From: Nonomuraea jabiensis
GTDB taxonomy: Bacteria; Actinomycetota; Actinomycetes; Streptosporangiales; Streptosporangiaceae
Assembly: GCF_014204795.1 (NCBI RefSeq)
Contig: NZ_JACHMB010000001.1
Span: forward strand, 4,588,001 to 4,652,000
Direction: 5' to 3'
DNA: 64,000 bases
Shown: positions 1 to 7,794 of the stretch, one piece after another
Layout: every line of letters begins with the position of its first letter
How positions within the stretch are numbered: position 1 is the stretch's first letter
Program-made: the position numbers and the translations under genes
Notes under the pieces: generated by a model
Database searches by the model: none
Told to the model about the DNA's origin: nothing
What the model saw: only the letters and a program-made list of their open reading frames with translations

Positions 1-573
1 GCGCCGAGCCGGCGGCCGCGGCTGGTGTGCGTCGGCAGGCTCGTCGCGCACAAGCGGGTGGAGCTGCTGCTGGAGGCCGTGCCCGAGCTCAGGAAGCGCT
101 GGCCGGACCTGGTCGTGGACGTCGTCGGCAGGGGGCCGGAGGAGGCGCGGCTGCGCGCCGCGGCGCCCGAGGGCGTCGTCCTGCACGGCTACCTGACCGA
201 GGAGGACAAGGAGCGGCTGGTCTCCGCCGCCTGGCTGCAGGTCAACACCTCGCAGGGCGAGGGGTGGGGGCTGTGCGTGCTGGAGGCGGCCGCGTTGGGG
301 GTGCCGACGGTGGCGTACGACGTGGACGGGCTGCGCGACGCGGTGCGGCCCGGCGAGACCGGCTGGCTGCTGCCCGAGGGCGGGGACCTGGCCAAGGGCC
401 TCACTGCGGCCATCGACGAGCTTACGGCGGCCCCCGACACCTATAGCGTGAAATGTCGGGAATGGGCGGCTCAGTTCTCCTGGGACCGCAGCGCCGCGCG
501 GCTCTCCGCCCTCATCCGCCGTCCCCCCGACGCCCCCGCCGCACCTGCCGTTCTTGAGTGGGAGGAATGGTGA
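1..573 (+). CDS. GT4-type glycosyltransferase, C-terminal fragment (5' end outside window)
   Basis: The frame is open from base 1, so only the last 190 codons are present. They form the C-terminal nucleotide-sugar-binding Rossmann domain of a GT-B enzyme. LVCVGRLVAHKRVELLLEA opens the domain, and GEGWGLCVLEAAALG near residue 85 carries the E(x7)E signature of family GT4. The protein would transfer a sugar from a nucleotide or lipid-linked donor; the acceptor cannot be read from the fragment. The stop TGA (571-573) overlaps the start region of the aftD-like gene, so the two are probably cotranscribed. Together with the following envelope genes this resembles mycobacterial Rv0225, which I recall as lying near aftD; that is an inference from memory of the locus, not an alignment. 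Confidence 0.85.
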   Translation, partial: APSRRPRLVCVGRLVAHKRVELLLEAVPELRKRWPDLVVDVVGRGPEEARLRAAAPEGVVLHGYLTEEDKERLVSAAWLQVNTSQGEGWGLCVLEAAALGVPTVAYDVDGLRDAVRPGETGWLLPEGGDLAKGLTAAIDELTAAPDTYSVKCREWAAQFSWDRSAARLSALIRRPPDAPAAPAVLEWEEW

Positions 574-3500
574 CCGAGCGGGCCAGGCATCGGCTCTGGC
601 TGGCGATCTGCTGCCTCGGCTTCGCCGTGCTGGCGTTCACCACCAAGCCCGGCAGCATCATCTCCGACACCAAGCTCGACCTCGCGCTCAACCCGATCGG
701 CTGGCTGCAGCGCGTCGCCCACCTGTGGGACCTGCAGCACTTCGGGCAGCTCCAGAACCAGGCCGCCGGCTACGTGTTCCCGATGGGGCCGTTCTTCGCG
801 CTCGGCGAGCTGGCCGGGCTGGACGCCTGGGTGATCCAGCGGCTCTGGCTGACGGCGCTGCTCTGCCTGGCCTTCCTCGGCGTGGAGCGGCTGGCCAGGC
901 AGCTCGGCATCGGCGGGCCCGGCACCGCGATCGCCGCGGCCCTGGCGTACGCGCTGGCGCCGCGCACGCTGTCGATCCTCGGCGAGATCTCGATCGAGTG
1001 GCTGCCCGCGGCGATGCTGCCGTGGATCCTCATCCCGCTGCTCACCGCCGCGGAGACGGGCCAGCGCGCCCGCGGCGCGATCCGGTCCGGGCTGGCCGTG
1101 GCGCTGTGCGGCGGCGTGAACGCGGTGGCGGTGCTGGCCGTGCTGGTCGCCCCCGTCGTCTACATCCTCACCCGGCCGCGCCCGGTGCCCCGCTGGCGGC
1201 TGCTGGCCTGGTGGACCGGCACCGTGTCGGTGGCCACGCTGTTCTGGTGGCTGCCGCTGCTCCTGGTGGGCCGCTACGCGTTCTCCTTCCTGCCGTACAC
1301 CGAGACCGCCTCCACCACCACGCAGGTCACCTCCCTGACGAACGTGCTGCGCGGCGCCTCCGACTGGGTGCGCTACCTGACCGTCAACGGCGTCGCCACG
1401 CAGCCGCCCGGGTACGAGATCGCCACCTCGGCCGCCATGGTCGTGGTCACGGGCCTGCTCGCCGCGCTCGGCCTGGGCGGGCTGGCCCGGCGTGACCTGC
1501 CCGCCAAGGGGTTCGTCGTCACCCTGTTCCTGATCGGTACGGCGGCGCTGGTCGCCGGGCACATGAGCGCGCTGGAGCCGGTCGTCGCCGAGCCCGTGCG
1601 CTGGCTGCTCGACGGGCCGCTCGCGCCGCTGCGCAACCTGCGCAAGTTCGATCCCCTGGTCCGGCTGCCGCTGGCGCTCGGCCTGGCCCACCTGCTGGCC
1701 CACGTGACGGCCCGGGCGCGGCTGCCAATCAGGTCGGTGGCCGTGGCGGCGCTCGCCGCGCTGGTGCTGCCGGTCTTCAACCAGGGCCTGGCCCCGCCCG
1801 GCGACTTCAAGGAGGTGCCGCTCTACTGGCGGCAGGCCGCGACGTGGCTCAACCAGAACGCCGGCGACGACGGGGTGCTCGTCGTGCCCGGCGCCAAGTT
1901 CGGCGAGTACCTGTGGGGCCGGCCCATGGACGACCCCCTGCAGCCGCTGTCCGCCGTCCGCTGGACCGCCCGGCAGGTCACGGCGGCCGGCTCCGTGGGC
2001 ATGACCAGGCTGCTCGACGTCATCGACCAGCGGCTCACCGCGGGCCACGGCTCGGCGGGGCTGACCGAGGTGCTGCGCAGGATGGGCGTGCACTACCTGC
2101 TCGTCAGGAACGACCTGATGCGGGCCAACCTGCAGGGAGCCTGGCCGTCACGCGTCTACGAGGCGCTGCGCGAGTCGCCCGGCATCACCAGGGTCACCTC
2201 GTTCGGCGGCGAGGTGGGCGATACCGCCACCGACGACGCCATCGACTCGGTGGACTGGCCCTTCCCGGCGCTGGAGCTGTACGAGGTGTCGGAGAGCACC
2301 GACATGGTCACCGTGGAGCCCGCCGCGGACGCGCTGGAGGTGCGCGGCGGCCCCGACTCGCTGCTGACGATGGGCGACCTCGGCCTGCTCGGCGACGGCC
2401 CGGCGCTGGTGAACGGCGACGGGGCCGACTCCGGCCTGCCCACCGTGGTCAGCGACGGGCTGCGGCTGCGCGAGCGGCAGTTCGGCGAGATCAGGTCCAA
2501 CTGGTCGCCCACCCTGACCGCCGACCGGCGCGACGACTTCACCGGCGTCAAGGAGCTCGACCTGCTGGAGGACGGCTGGCTGGAGGAGACGGCCACCGCC
2601 GAGTACGACGGCATCGCCGACGTCACGGCCTCCTCCTCGGTCGCCGACGCGGACGCCGTGCCCGGCCTCAGCACCCCCGGCCGCGGCCCCTGGGCCGCGC
2701 TGGACGGCGACCTGGACACCGGCTGGGAGAGCGGCGGCTGGAAGCGGCCGGAGAACGAATGGCTCCGGATCGACCTGCGCCAGTCCCGGGAGATCCCCCG
2801 GCTGCGGGTGACCTTCACCAACAACCTGCTGATCAGCCAGTCGGTCCGCAAGGTGGCCGTGGAGACCGAGAACGGCCGGCTGGTGCAGGACGTCGCCAGG
2901 ACCAACGACGCCCAGACGCTCGGCGTCCCCGCCGGGCCGACGAGCTGGGTGCGGATCAGGGTGCTGGGCACGTACAACGCGGAGTGGAGCTTCGTGCAGC
3001 GGGTCGGCATCACCGAGATCGCGATCCCGGGGGTCCTGCCCGGCCGCAGCATCAGGATGCCGGGCCGGGACGGGGACGTCTTCGTCATGGACCGCGGGCT
3101 GGACGAGCGGCCGCGCTGCATGCGCAACTGGGCCCGCTGGGTGTGCAACCCGCTGCTGGTCAGGTCGGGGGAGGAGGGCGCCGGGTTCGACCGGACGTTC
3201 ACCTCGGAGTCCGGCCGGAAGACCACCCTGCGGGGCTCGGCGGTGCTGCGGGACGTGGCGCTCGTCGACCGGTTCACCCGGCTGAGCGGCGACCTGACCA
3301 CGGTGACCGGGTCATCGGCGATGAGCAAGGACGCGGTGATCGCGCCGAGGTCGGCGTTCGACGCCGACTCCGCCACCACGTGGGTGCCCTCGCCGGAGGA
3401 CGCCGCGCCGACGCTCACGCTGGGCTGGAAGGGCAAGCGGACCGTCTCCCAGATCCAGGTCGCCCGCCCCGGCGGCGACCGGCAGGCGCTCGACGTGGTC

Positions 3501-4625
3501 GTGACCGGCGCCAAGGGCGAGGTCCGCGGCGGCCGGGTGGACGCCGCCGGGACGCTGCGGTTCAAACCCCTCACCACGACGCGGCTGAAGCTGCGCTTCT
3601 ACCCGGCCTCGCGCCGGCTCCAGGTCACCGAGCTGGTGATCCCCGGCGTCAGCCCGGCGAGCCGGCCGGCCGGGCCGCAGTTCCGGCTGGCCTGCGGGCT
3701 GGGCCCGACCCTCCAGGTGAACGGCGCGGCCGTGCGGACCAGGGTCACCGGCGTCTACGCCGACCTGCTGGAGGGGCGGCCCGTGCAGATCACCGCGTGC
3801 GGCCGGGTCACCCTGCGGGCGGGGGACAACCGGGTGCGGGCGGCCGGCTGGGAGCCGTTCGCCGTGGAGAACCTCGCGATCGGCGCGTTCCCGGCCCGCC
3901 GCAAGGCCGTGGAGAGCTCCGCCGCCCGCGGCGCCTGGTCCTCCGTCGAGCGCGAGGTACGGGTGAGCGCGCCGGAGGACTCCTTCCTCGTGGTCAACGA
4001 GAACTTCAACGCCGGCTGGCGGGCGGAGCTGGACGGCCGGCAGCTGCGCCCGATCCGGATCGACGGGTGGAAGCAGGGCTGGCAGCTGCCCGCGGGCACC
4101 GCGGGGACGGTGCGGCTGACGTACGAGCCCGATCAGCCCTACCGGCTCGCGCTCGGGCTGGGCCTGGCCGGGATCGCGCTGCTCGCGCTCCTCTCCCTGG
4201 TGCTGCACGGCCCCCGCCCCGAGCACGTCAAGGAGACCGCCGCCGCGGCCGAGTCGCGGCTGTCGCGCTGGCGCGTGCCCTACGTCGTGGTGCTGGGCCT
4301 GGCGTTCGGCGGCTGGGTGGCGAACTGGCCCGGCATGCTCCTGGCGCTGGCCGCCGTCGTGGCCACCCTCTGGCTGCGCGTACGCCGGCCGCACACGCAC
4401 TGGGTGGCGGCCGGCCTGTCCGGCGCGGCGACGCTGGCGCTGGCCGCCGGGGTGTTCCTGCGCAACCGGGGCGTCGACGTCGATCCGCTGCTCGACCAGG
4501 TGCCGCAGCTCCTGTCGTGCGCGGCGATGGGGTCGCTGTTCGGCCAGCTCGTCACGGCGCCGGAGCCGACACCGGAGCCTGAGGTTCCGGCCGAGCAGGA
4601 GGTGCTGACCGCCACCGGCGGCTGA
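567..4625 (+). CDS. aftD: AftD-like alpha-(1->3)-arabinofuranosyltransferase
   Basis: A 1352-residue membrane protein close to the usual ~1400 residues of AftD (DUF3367), which adds arabinofuranose from decaprenyl-phosphoarabinose outside the membrane. The N-terminal half is a multi-spanning GT-C module with the family-typical opening FTTKPGSIISDTKLDLALNP and the YVFPMGPFF loop. Near residues 710-800 a discoidin-like carbohydrate-binding domain is visible (WAALDGDLDTGWESGGW, then WLRIDLRQ), and a second such region lies near 930-1010. Three more membrane segments close the protein. ATG 567 sits directly behind GGAGGA; GTG 570 has slightly better spacing, and GTG 558 lacks a site. The 3' end overlaps the convergent acyltransferase by 74 bp. 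The likely host lacks mycolates, so the product may decorate a different glycan. Confidence 0.85.
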   Translation: MVTERARHRLWLAICCLGFAVLAFTTKPGSIISDTKLDLALNPIGWLQRVAHLWDLQHFGQLQNQAAGYVFPMGPFFALGELAGLDAWVIQRLWLTALLCLAFLGVERLARQLGIGGPGTAIAAALAYALAPRTLSILGEISIEWLPAAMLPWILIPLLTAAETGQRARGAIRSGLAVALCGGVNAVAVLAVLVAPVVYILTRPRPVPRWRLLAWWTGTVSVATLFWWLPLLLVGRYAFSFLPYTETASTTTQVTSLTNVLRGASDWVRYLTVNGVATQPPGYEIATSAAMVVVTGLLAALGLGGLARRDLPAKGFVVTLFLIGTAALVAGHMSALEPVVAEPVRWLLDGPLAPLRNLRKFDPLVRLPLALGLAHLLAHVTARARLPIRSVAVAALAALVLPVFNQGLAPPGDFKEVPLYWRQAATWLNQNAGDDGVLVVPGAKFGEYLWGRPMDDPLQPLSAVRWTARQVTAAGSVGMTRLLDVIDQRLTAGHGSAGLTEVLRRMGVHYLLVRNDLMRANLQGAWPSRVYEALRESPGITRVTSFGGEVGDTATDDAIDSVDWPFPALELYEVSESTDMVTVEPAADALEVRGGPDSLLTMGDLGLLGDGPALVNGDGADSGLPTVVSDGLRLRERQFGEIRSNWSPTLTADRRDDFTGVKELDLLEDGWLEETATAEYDGIADVTASSSVADADAVPGLSTPGRGPWAALDGDLDTGWESGGWKRPENEWLRIDLRQSREIPRLRVTFTNNLLISQSVRKVAVETENGRLVQDVARTNDAQTLGVPAGPTSWVRIRVLGTYNAEWSFVQRVGITEIAIPGVLPGRSIRMPGRDGDVFVMDRGLDERPRCMRNWARWVCNPLLVRSGEEGAGFDRTFTSESGRKTTLRGSAVLRDVALVDRFTRLSGDLTTVTGSSAMSKDAVIAPRSAFDADSATTWVPSPEDAAPTLTLGWKGKRTVSQIQVARPGGDRQALDVVVTGAKGEVRGGRVDAAGTLRFKPLTTTRLKLRFYPASRRLQVTELVIPGVSPASRPAGPQFRLACGLGPTLQVNGAAVRTRVTGVYADLLEGRPVQITACGRVTLRAGDNRVRAAGWEPFAVENLAIGAFPARRKAVESSAARGAWSSVEREVRVSAPEDSFLVVNENFNAGWRAELDGRQLRPIRIDGWKQGWQLPAGTAGTVRLTYEPDQPYRLALGLGLAGIALLALLSLVLHGPRPEHVKETAAAAESRLSRWRVPYVVVLGLAFGGWVANWPGMLLALAAVVATLWLRVRRPHTHWVAAGLSGAATLALAAGVFLRNRGVDVDPLLDQVPQLLSCAAMGSLFGQLVTAPEPTPEPEVPAEQEVLTATGG

Positions 4626-5721
4626 GCCGCAGCGCGTTCTCCTCGACGAGGTGGTAGCTCACGGCGCTCACCAGCAGCGAGCCGACGAGCGTGGGCACCG
4701 CCACGCCCACGAAGTCGCCGCTGAACACCCGCTTGCCGGTGATCTTGTAGAAGAGCGTGATCACCGGCGCGTGCCACAGGAAGAAGCTGTACGAGATGCG
4801 CCCCAGATAGGCTGCCACGGGGTTGCCCAGCAGCCGGTGCGGCAGCGTGTCGCGCCGGGAGGCCAGCGCGAACGGGGCCACCAGCAGCACCGCCACCGAC
4901 GTCTCCAGGACCATCCGCCACAGCGACTGCGACAGGCTGGGCAGGGTGAGGGTGCGCGGCCCGGCCAGTTCCGTGCTCAGCACCGCGAACGCCAGCAGCG
5001 CCAGCACCAGGAGCTGCGGCGCCAGCGCGTCCACCACCTCGCGCCGCTTGATCCACACCGACAGCACGGCCATCGCCATGCCGGCGGCGAAGAAGATCAG
5101 GTGGTTCGGCAGCCACAGCGCCAGCTCCGGCTGGTCGAGCACGTGCGAGACGACCACGCCGGCCAGCGAGATCACCGGGAGCACCGCGATGCCGCCGAGC
5201 AGCCGCAGGGGCCGGTTGCCGCCGCGCGCCCACCGGTGCAGGAGCCAGGCGAGCCCCGGCAGGACCAGGTAGAAGGCCATCTCGATGGGCATCGTCCACA
5301 TCTGGTAGAGCCCGTCGGGCGCCCGCCCCTGCTCGAAGTAGTTCTGCAGCAGGAACAGCCACTTGAGCCAGCCTGTCCAGTCGAGCTGCCCCCAGGCCCA
5401 GAGCGCCACCGCCGTGACCAGCCAGTAGGCGGGCAGCACGCGCATCGCCCGCCGCCACAGGTAGCGGCCCACCCGCGGCGACGGCGCGTCCTCCAGCACC
5501 GCACGGGCCCACGGCCGGTAGAGCAGCAGCCCGGACAGCAGGAAGAAGATCGGCACGGCGATGCCGAGCCGGGACGTCATCCAGGCGAACATGCCCTCCT
5601 GGTAGATCATCCCGGTGTTGCCGCCCACGTGCAGGACCCAGACGCCGAGCGCGGCCAGGGCGCGGATGCCGTCGAGCGCGGCGTCCCGCCCGGTGGCGGG
5701 GCCTTCCGCGGCGGCGGTCAC
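4552..5721 (-). CDS. Acyltransferase 3 family integral membrane protein
   Basis: 389 residues with about ten hydrophobic segments. LDGIRALAALGVWVLHVGG near the N-terminus carries the conserved R and the catalytic H of the acyltransferase 3 family, and IFFLLSGLLLYRPW is the second family motif. Such enzymes acylate surface glycans, antibiotics or lipids at the membrane; the substrate here is unknown. The GTG start (5721-5719) overlaps the TGA of the upstream methyltransferase (5720-5718) as GTGA, so translation is coupled and the two form one minus-strand operon. The stop codon lies inside the 3' end of the convergent aftD-like gene. The Pro/Ala-rich tail (PPARPEPQAPVSAPAP) is probably a disordered cytoplasmic end. 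A role in acylating an AftD-built glycan is inferred only from location. Confidence 0.85.
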   Translation of the reverse strand: MTAAAEGPATGRDAALDGIRALAALGVWVLHVGGNTGMIYQEGMFAWMTSRLGIAVPIFFLLSGLLLYRPWARAVLEDAPSPRVGRYLWRRAMRVLPAYWLVTAVALWAWGQLDWTGWLKWLFLLQNYFEQGRAPDGLYQMWTMPIEMAFYLVLPGLAWLLHRWARGGNRPLRLLGGIAVLPVISLAGVVVSHVLDQPELALWLPNHLIFFAAGMAMAVLSVWIKRREVVDALAPQLLVLALLAFAVLSTELAGPRTLTLPSLSQSLWRMVLETSVAVLLVAPFALASRRDTLPHRLLGNPVAAYLGRISYSFFLWHAPVITLFYKITGKRVFSGDFVGVAVPTLVGSLLVSAVSYHLVEENALRLSRRWRSAPPARPEPQAPVSAPAP

Positions 5722-6437
5722 CCGAGTTTCCTGAGTACCAGGACGAGGTTCCACGTGACGAACTCCCGGACGACGGGGACCTTGACCAGCGGACGGCACC
5801 ACCACGGCAGGTAGCGCGGGAAGGCGTCGACGAGCTCGACGTCCCGCGCGGACCTCGCCCAGCGCAGGCCGTGCGCGACGGAGACGGGGAAGAGCGAGCG
5901 CCCGTAGCGGTTCTTGGGCTGCCTGCCGTGTACCCGCGCGTAGCGGCGGGCGGCGCGCTCGCCGCCCAGATAGTGCCAGGGCGAGGTCTCGTGCCCGCCC
6001 CACGGGGAGAGCCAGTTCGTGTACGCGAGGAAGATCAGCCCGCCCTCGCGGGTGACCCGGGCCATCTCGTCCGCCATCCGCCACGGGTCCGGAACGTGCT
6101 CCAGCACGTTGGACGAGAAGCACACGTCGACCGACCCGTCGGCGAGCGGCAGCTCCAGGGCGCTGCCCAGCACGCCGGTGCCCGGCGCGCCCTGGCCGGT
6201 CAGCTCTCCGGCGTCGACGTCCACGCACACGCACCGGGCGCCGGCCCGCCTGAAGGCGTCGGCGAAGTACCCGGGGCCGCCGCCCACGTCGAGCACGGTG
6301 GCGCCGGCCAGGGACACGCGGTCCAGGAGCTGGGCGGCGGTGTCGGCGGCGAGGGTGGTGTAGTAGGCGTCCGGCTTGGCCTGCTCTGTCCTGAACGCGC
6401 GGAACAGCCGGATGGACCTGGCCAGATCGGCACGCAT
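5718..6437 (-). CDS. Class I SAM-dependent methyltransferase
   Basis: 239 residues from ATG 6437, which has GGGACGGAG eight bases upstream; a GTG at 6467 would add ten residues but has no visible ribosome site. VLDVGGGPGYFADAF is SAM-binding motif I, followed by the acidic strand end CVCVDVD and the motif around SVDVCFSSNVLEHVPDP typical of Methyltransf_11. The C-terminal part (NRYGRSLFPVSVAHGLRWA, LPWWCRPLVKVP) is hydrophobic and suggests a membrane-associated lipid or polyprenyl-linked substrate. I recall Rv0224c in the mycobacterial aftD neighbourhood as a similar protein. It is the first gene of a two-gene operon with the acyltransferase, divergent from the DUF3068 gene, with near-KstR boxes in the shared promoter region. 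Confidence 0.82.
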   Translation of the reverse strand: MRADLARSIRLFRAFRTEQAKPDAYYTTLAADTAAQLLDRVSLAGATVLDVGGGPGYFADAFRRAGARCVCVDVDAGELTGQGAPGTGVLGSALELPLADGSVDVCFSSNVLEHVPDPWRMADEMARVTREGGLIFLAYTNWLSPWGGHETSPWHYLGGERAARRYARVHGRQPKNRYGRSLFPVSVAHGLRWARSARDVELVDAFPRYLPWWCRPLVKVPVVREFVTWNLVLVLRKLG

Positions 6438-6473
6438 GCCCGCGACTCCGTCCCGTCGAGAAGACACCCAGAA

Positions 6474-6489
6474 TAGAACGCGTTCCGAT
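6474..6489. promoter_or_regulatory. Near-consensus KstR-like palindrome, copy 1
   Basis: TAGAACGCGTTCCGAT. Seven of the eight defined positions of the mycobacterial KstR box (TnnAACnnGTTnnA) are met; only the last A is G. It lies just upstream of the methyltransferase start and is repeated almost exactly at 6559-6574. Operator function is inferred. Confidence 0.45.
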
Positions 6490-6558
6490 GCCTGGGTACC
6501 GGCAATCGGCGGATGACGTCAAGAGAGAGTCGGGTAACCGGCGGAACGTTGCCGTCCG

Positions 6559-6574
6559 TAGAACATGTTCCGAT
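6559..6574. promoter_or_regulatory. Near-consensus KstR-like palindrome, copy 2
   Basis: TAGAACATGTTCCGAT, identical to the 6474 copy except for the two central bases, 85 bp away and in the same orientation. Recurrence of a 16-base element with the variable positions exactly at the consensus Ns argues for a protein-binding site serving the divergent methyltransferase and DUF3068 genes. Confidence 0.45.
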
Positions 6575-6686
6575 TTGTTACCCCGATGTGGCTGTGAAGA
6601 CGTCTCGCCAGATGCTACTTTCCAGTAACGATCATGTTACGTACATCACACGCGCGACTTGATGTCGGGGGGCGGTGCGCTGAGTA

Positions 6687-6700
6687 TGTAACCGGTTCTC
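6687..6700. promoter_or_regulatory. Third AAC-N2-GTT element ahead of the DUF3068 gene
   Basis: TGTAACCGGTTCTC keeps T, AAC and GTT of the KstR-type consensus and differs at the last position. It ends 27 bases before the DUF3068 start and would overlap its leader or promoter. Weaker than the two upstream copies. A separate inverted repeat, GTAAC-N6-GTTAC, lies at 6625-6640. Confidence 0.3.
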
Positions 6701-6727
6701 GCACCTTCGACGCCAGGAGGATCTTGA

Positions 6728-7669
6728 ATGCAGCGCACACCTGTACTCGTTCTCGTCGCCGTTGGTGCGTTTCTGGTGGTCCTCGCGGGAATGGTCAGAT
6801 TCTGGGCGGCGGACAGGATCATCTCCGCGCCCGCGGGCCAGTACAGCACCGTCGAACTCGAGGCCCCATCGGCCCAGTACTTCTCCGTCGCCGACGGCAA
6901 GGTGCTGACCGCGAACCTCAGGATGCTGGTCACCACCCGCGGCGACGTCTCGCAGGCCACCGACTCGCGCGTCGTCTGGGACGAGTTCACCGTGGTGGAC
7001 GACGTCACCAACAACAAGCCGCAGATCAACATCTCCGAGCGGCGCAGCGCCTTCGACCGGCACACCGGAGTGGGCATCAACTGCTGCGGGGTGAGCGTCA
7101 ACAAGGAGCCCGTGACCCTGGAGGGGCAGATCTACCTGTTCCCCTTCGGCGTGGAGAAGAAGACCTACAAGTACTTCAACCAGACGGCCAAGCACGCCTT
7201 CGACGCGACGTTCGTCGGCGAGGACACCGTGGACGGGCTGCCCGTCTACAAGTTCCAGCTGAAGGTGCCGCCGACCAAGATCGCGACGCTGAGCGCCCCC
7301 GCCTCGATGATGGGCATGACCGGGACCGGTGACGTCCAGGTCGACCGCTGGTACGAGGGCGTGGACACCTTGTGGGTCGAGCCCACCAGCGGCGCGCCGG
7401 TCAAGCAGGAAGTGAGCAGGAACGAGACGCTCAAGAGCCAGGACGGGGTCGAGCGGGCCAAGGCCCTGGTCGCCACCGCCTCGTTCACCCCGAAGACCGT
7501 CTCCAACCTGGTGGCCACGGCCAGGGACGCCAAGAACCAGATCACCCTGGTGAAGACCACGATCCCCATCACGTTGCTGGCGGCGGGGCTGCTCGCGTTC
7601 GCGGTCGCGCTGGCGTTCGCCCGCCGCCGCGAGCCGCGCCCCGTCGTCAAGGAGCCGGTCGACGCGTAA
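6728..7669 (+). CDS. DUF3068 / PorA-family membrane-anchored protein
   Basis: 313 residues with one N-terminal membrane segment (about 5-27) and one C-terminal segment (about 281-303) followed by a basic tail, leaving a ~250-residue extracytoplasmic domain between them. The architecture and the motifs RIISAPAGQYSTVELEAPS and WYEGVDTLWVEPTSGAPV match DUF3068, which databases often label porin PorA family; I recall Rv0227c as the mycobacterial member. Function is not established. ATG 6728 has GGAGG seven bases upstream. Its divergent neighbour is the methyltransferase, and three AAC-N2-GTT elements lie between them, so control by a KstR-like TetR repressor is possible. It is followed within 130 bp by two exact KstR-consensus boxes. 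Confidence 0.8.
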   Translation: MQRTPVLVLVAVGAFLVVLAGMVRFWAADRIISAPAGQYSTVELEAPSAQYFSVADGKVLTANLRMLVTTRGDVSQATDSRVVWDEFTVVDDVTNNKPQINISERRSAFDRHTGVGINCCGVSVNKEPVTLEGQIYLFPFGVEKKTYKYFNQTAKHAFDATFVGEDTVDGLPVYKFQLKVPPTKIATLSAPASMMGMTGTGDVQVDRWYEGVDTLWVEPTSGAPVKQEVSRNETLKSQDGVERAKALVATASFTPKTVSNLVATARDAKNQITLVKTTIPITLLAAGLLAFAVALAFARRREPRPVVKEPVDA

Positions 7670-7674
7670 CGGCG

Positions 7675-7688
7675 TGGAACAGGTTGCA
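7675..7688. promoter_or_regulatory. KstR-consensus box, distal copy
   Basis: TGGAACAGGTTGCA matches all eight defined positions of TnnAACnnGTTnnA. The sequence continues GTTGCAGTTCG, which is repeated at the proximal box 75 bp downstream, so an element longer than the palindrome has been duplicated. Confidence 0.55.
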
Positions 7689-7749
7689 GTTCGGCCCGGC
7701 GTGCGCGAGCAGCCGGGCTGAACTGGTGACTAGAGCAAAGGTTCTAGGG

Positions 7750-7763
7750 TAGAACGCGTTGCA
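7750..7763. promoter_or_regulatory. KstR-consensus box overlapping the flavoprotein promoter
   Basis: TAGAACGCGTTGCA matches all eight defined KstR positions. It covers the candidate -35 hexamer TTGCAG (7759-7764), the normal geometry for a repressor. Just upstream GTTCTA-GGG-TAGAAC (7741-7755) forms a second overlapping inverted repeat. Confidence 0.6.
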
Positions 7764-7788
7764 GTTCGCTGGATCCGCGGCTTATCGT
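7759..7788 (+). promoter_or_regulatory. Candidate promoter for a leaderless flavoprotein mRNA
   Basis: TTGCAG (7759-7764), an 18-base spacer and TATCGT (7783-7788), followed after six bases by the ATG at 7795. No ribosome-binding site is visible, so the transcript is probably leaderless. Confidence 0.4.
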
Positions 7789-7794
7789 CGGCTC

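Noticed and set aside
471..2093. 540-codon minus-strand frame
   Set aside because: Antisense shadow of the aftD-like gene; low-complexity composition and no motif.
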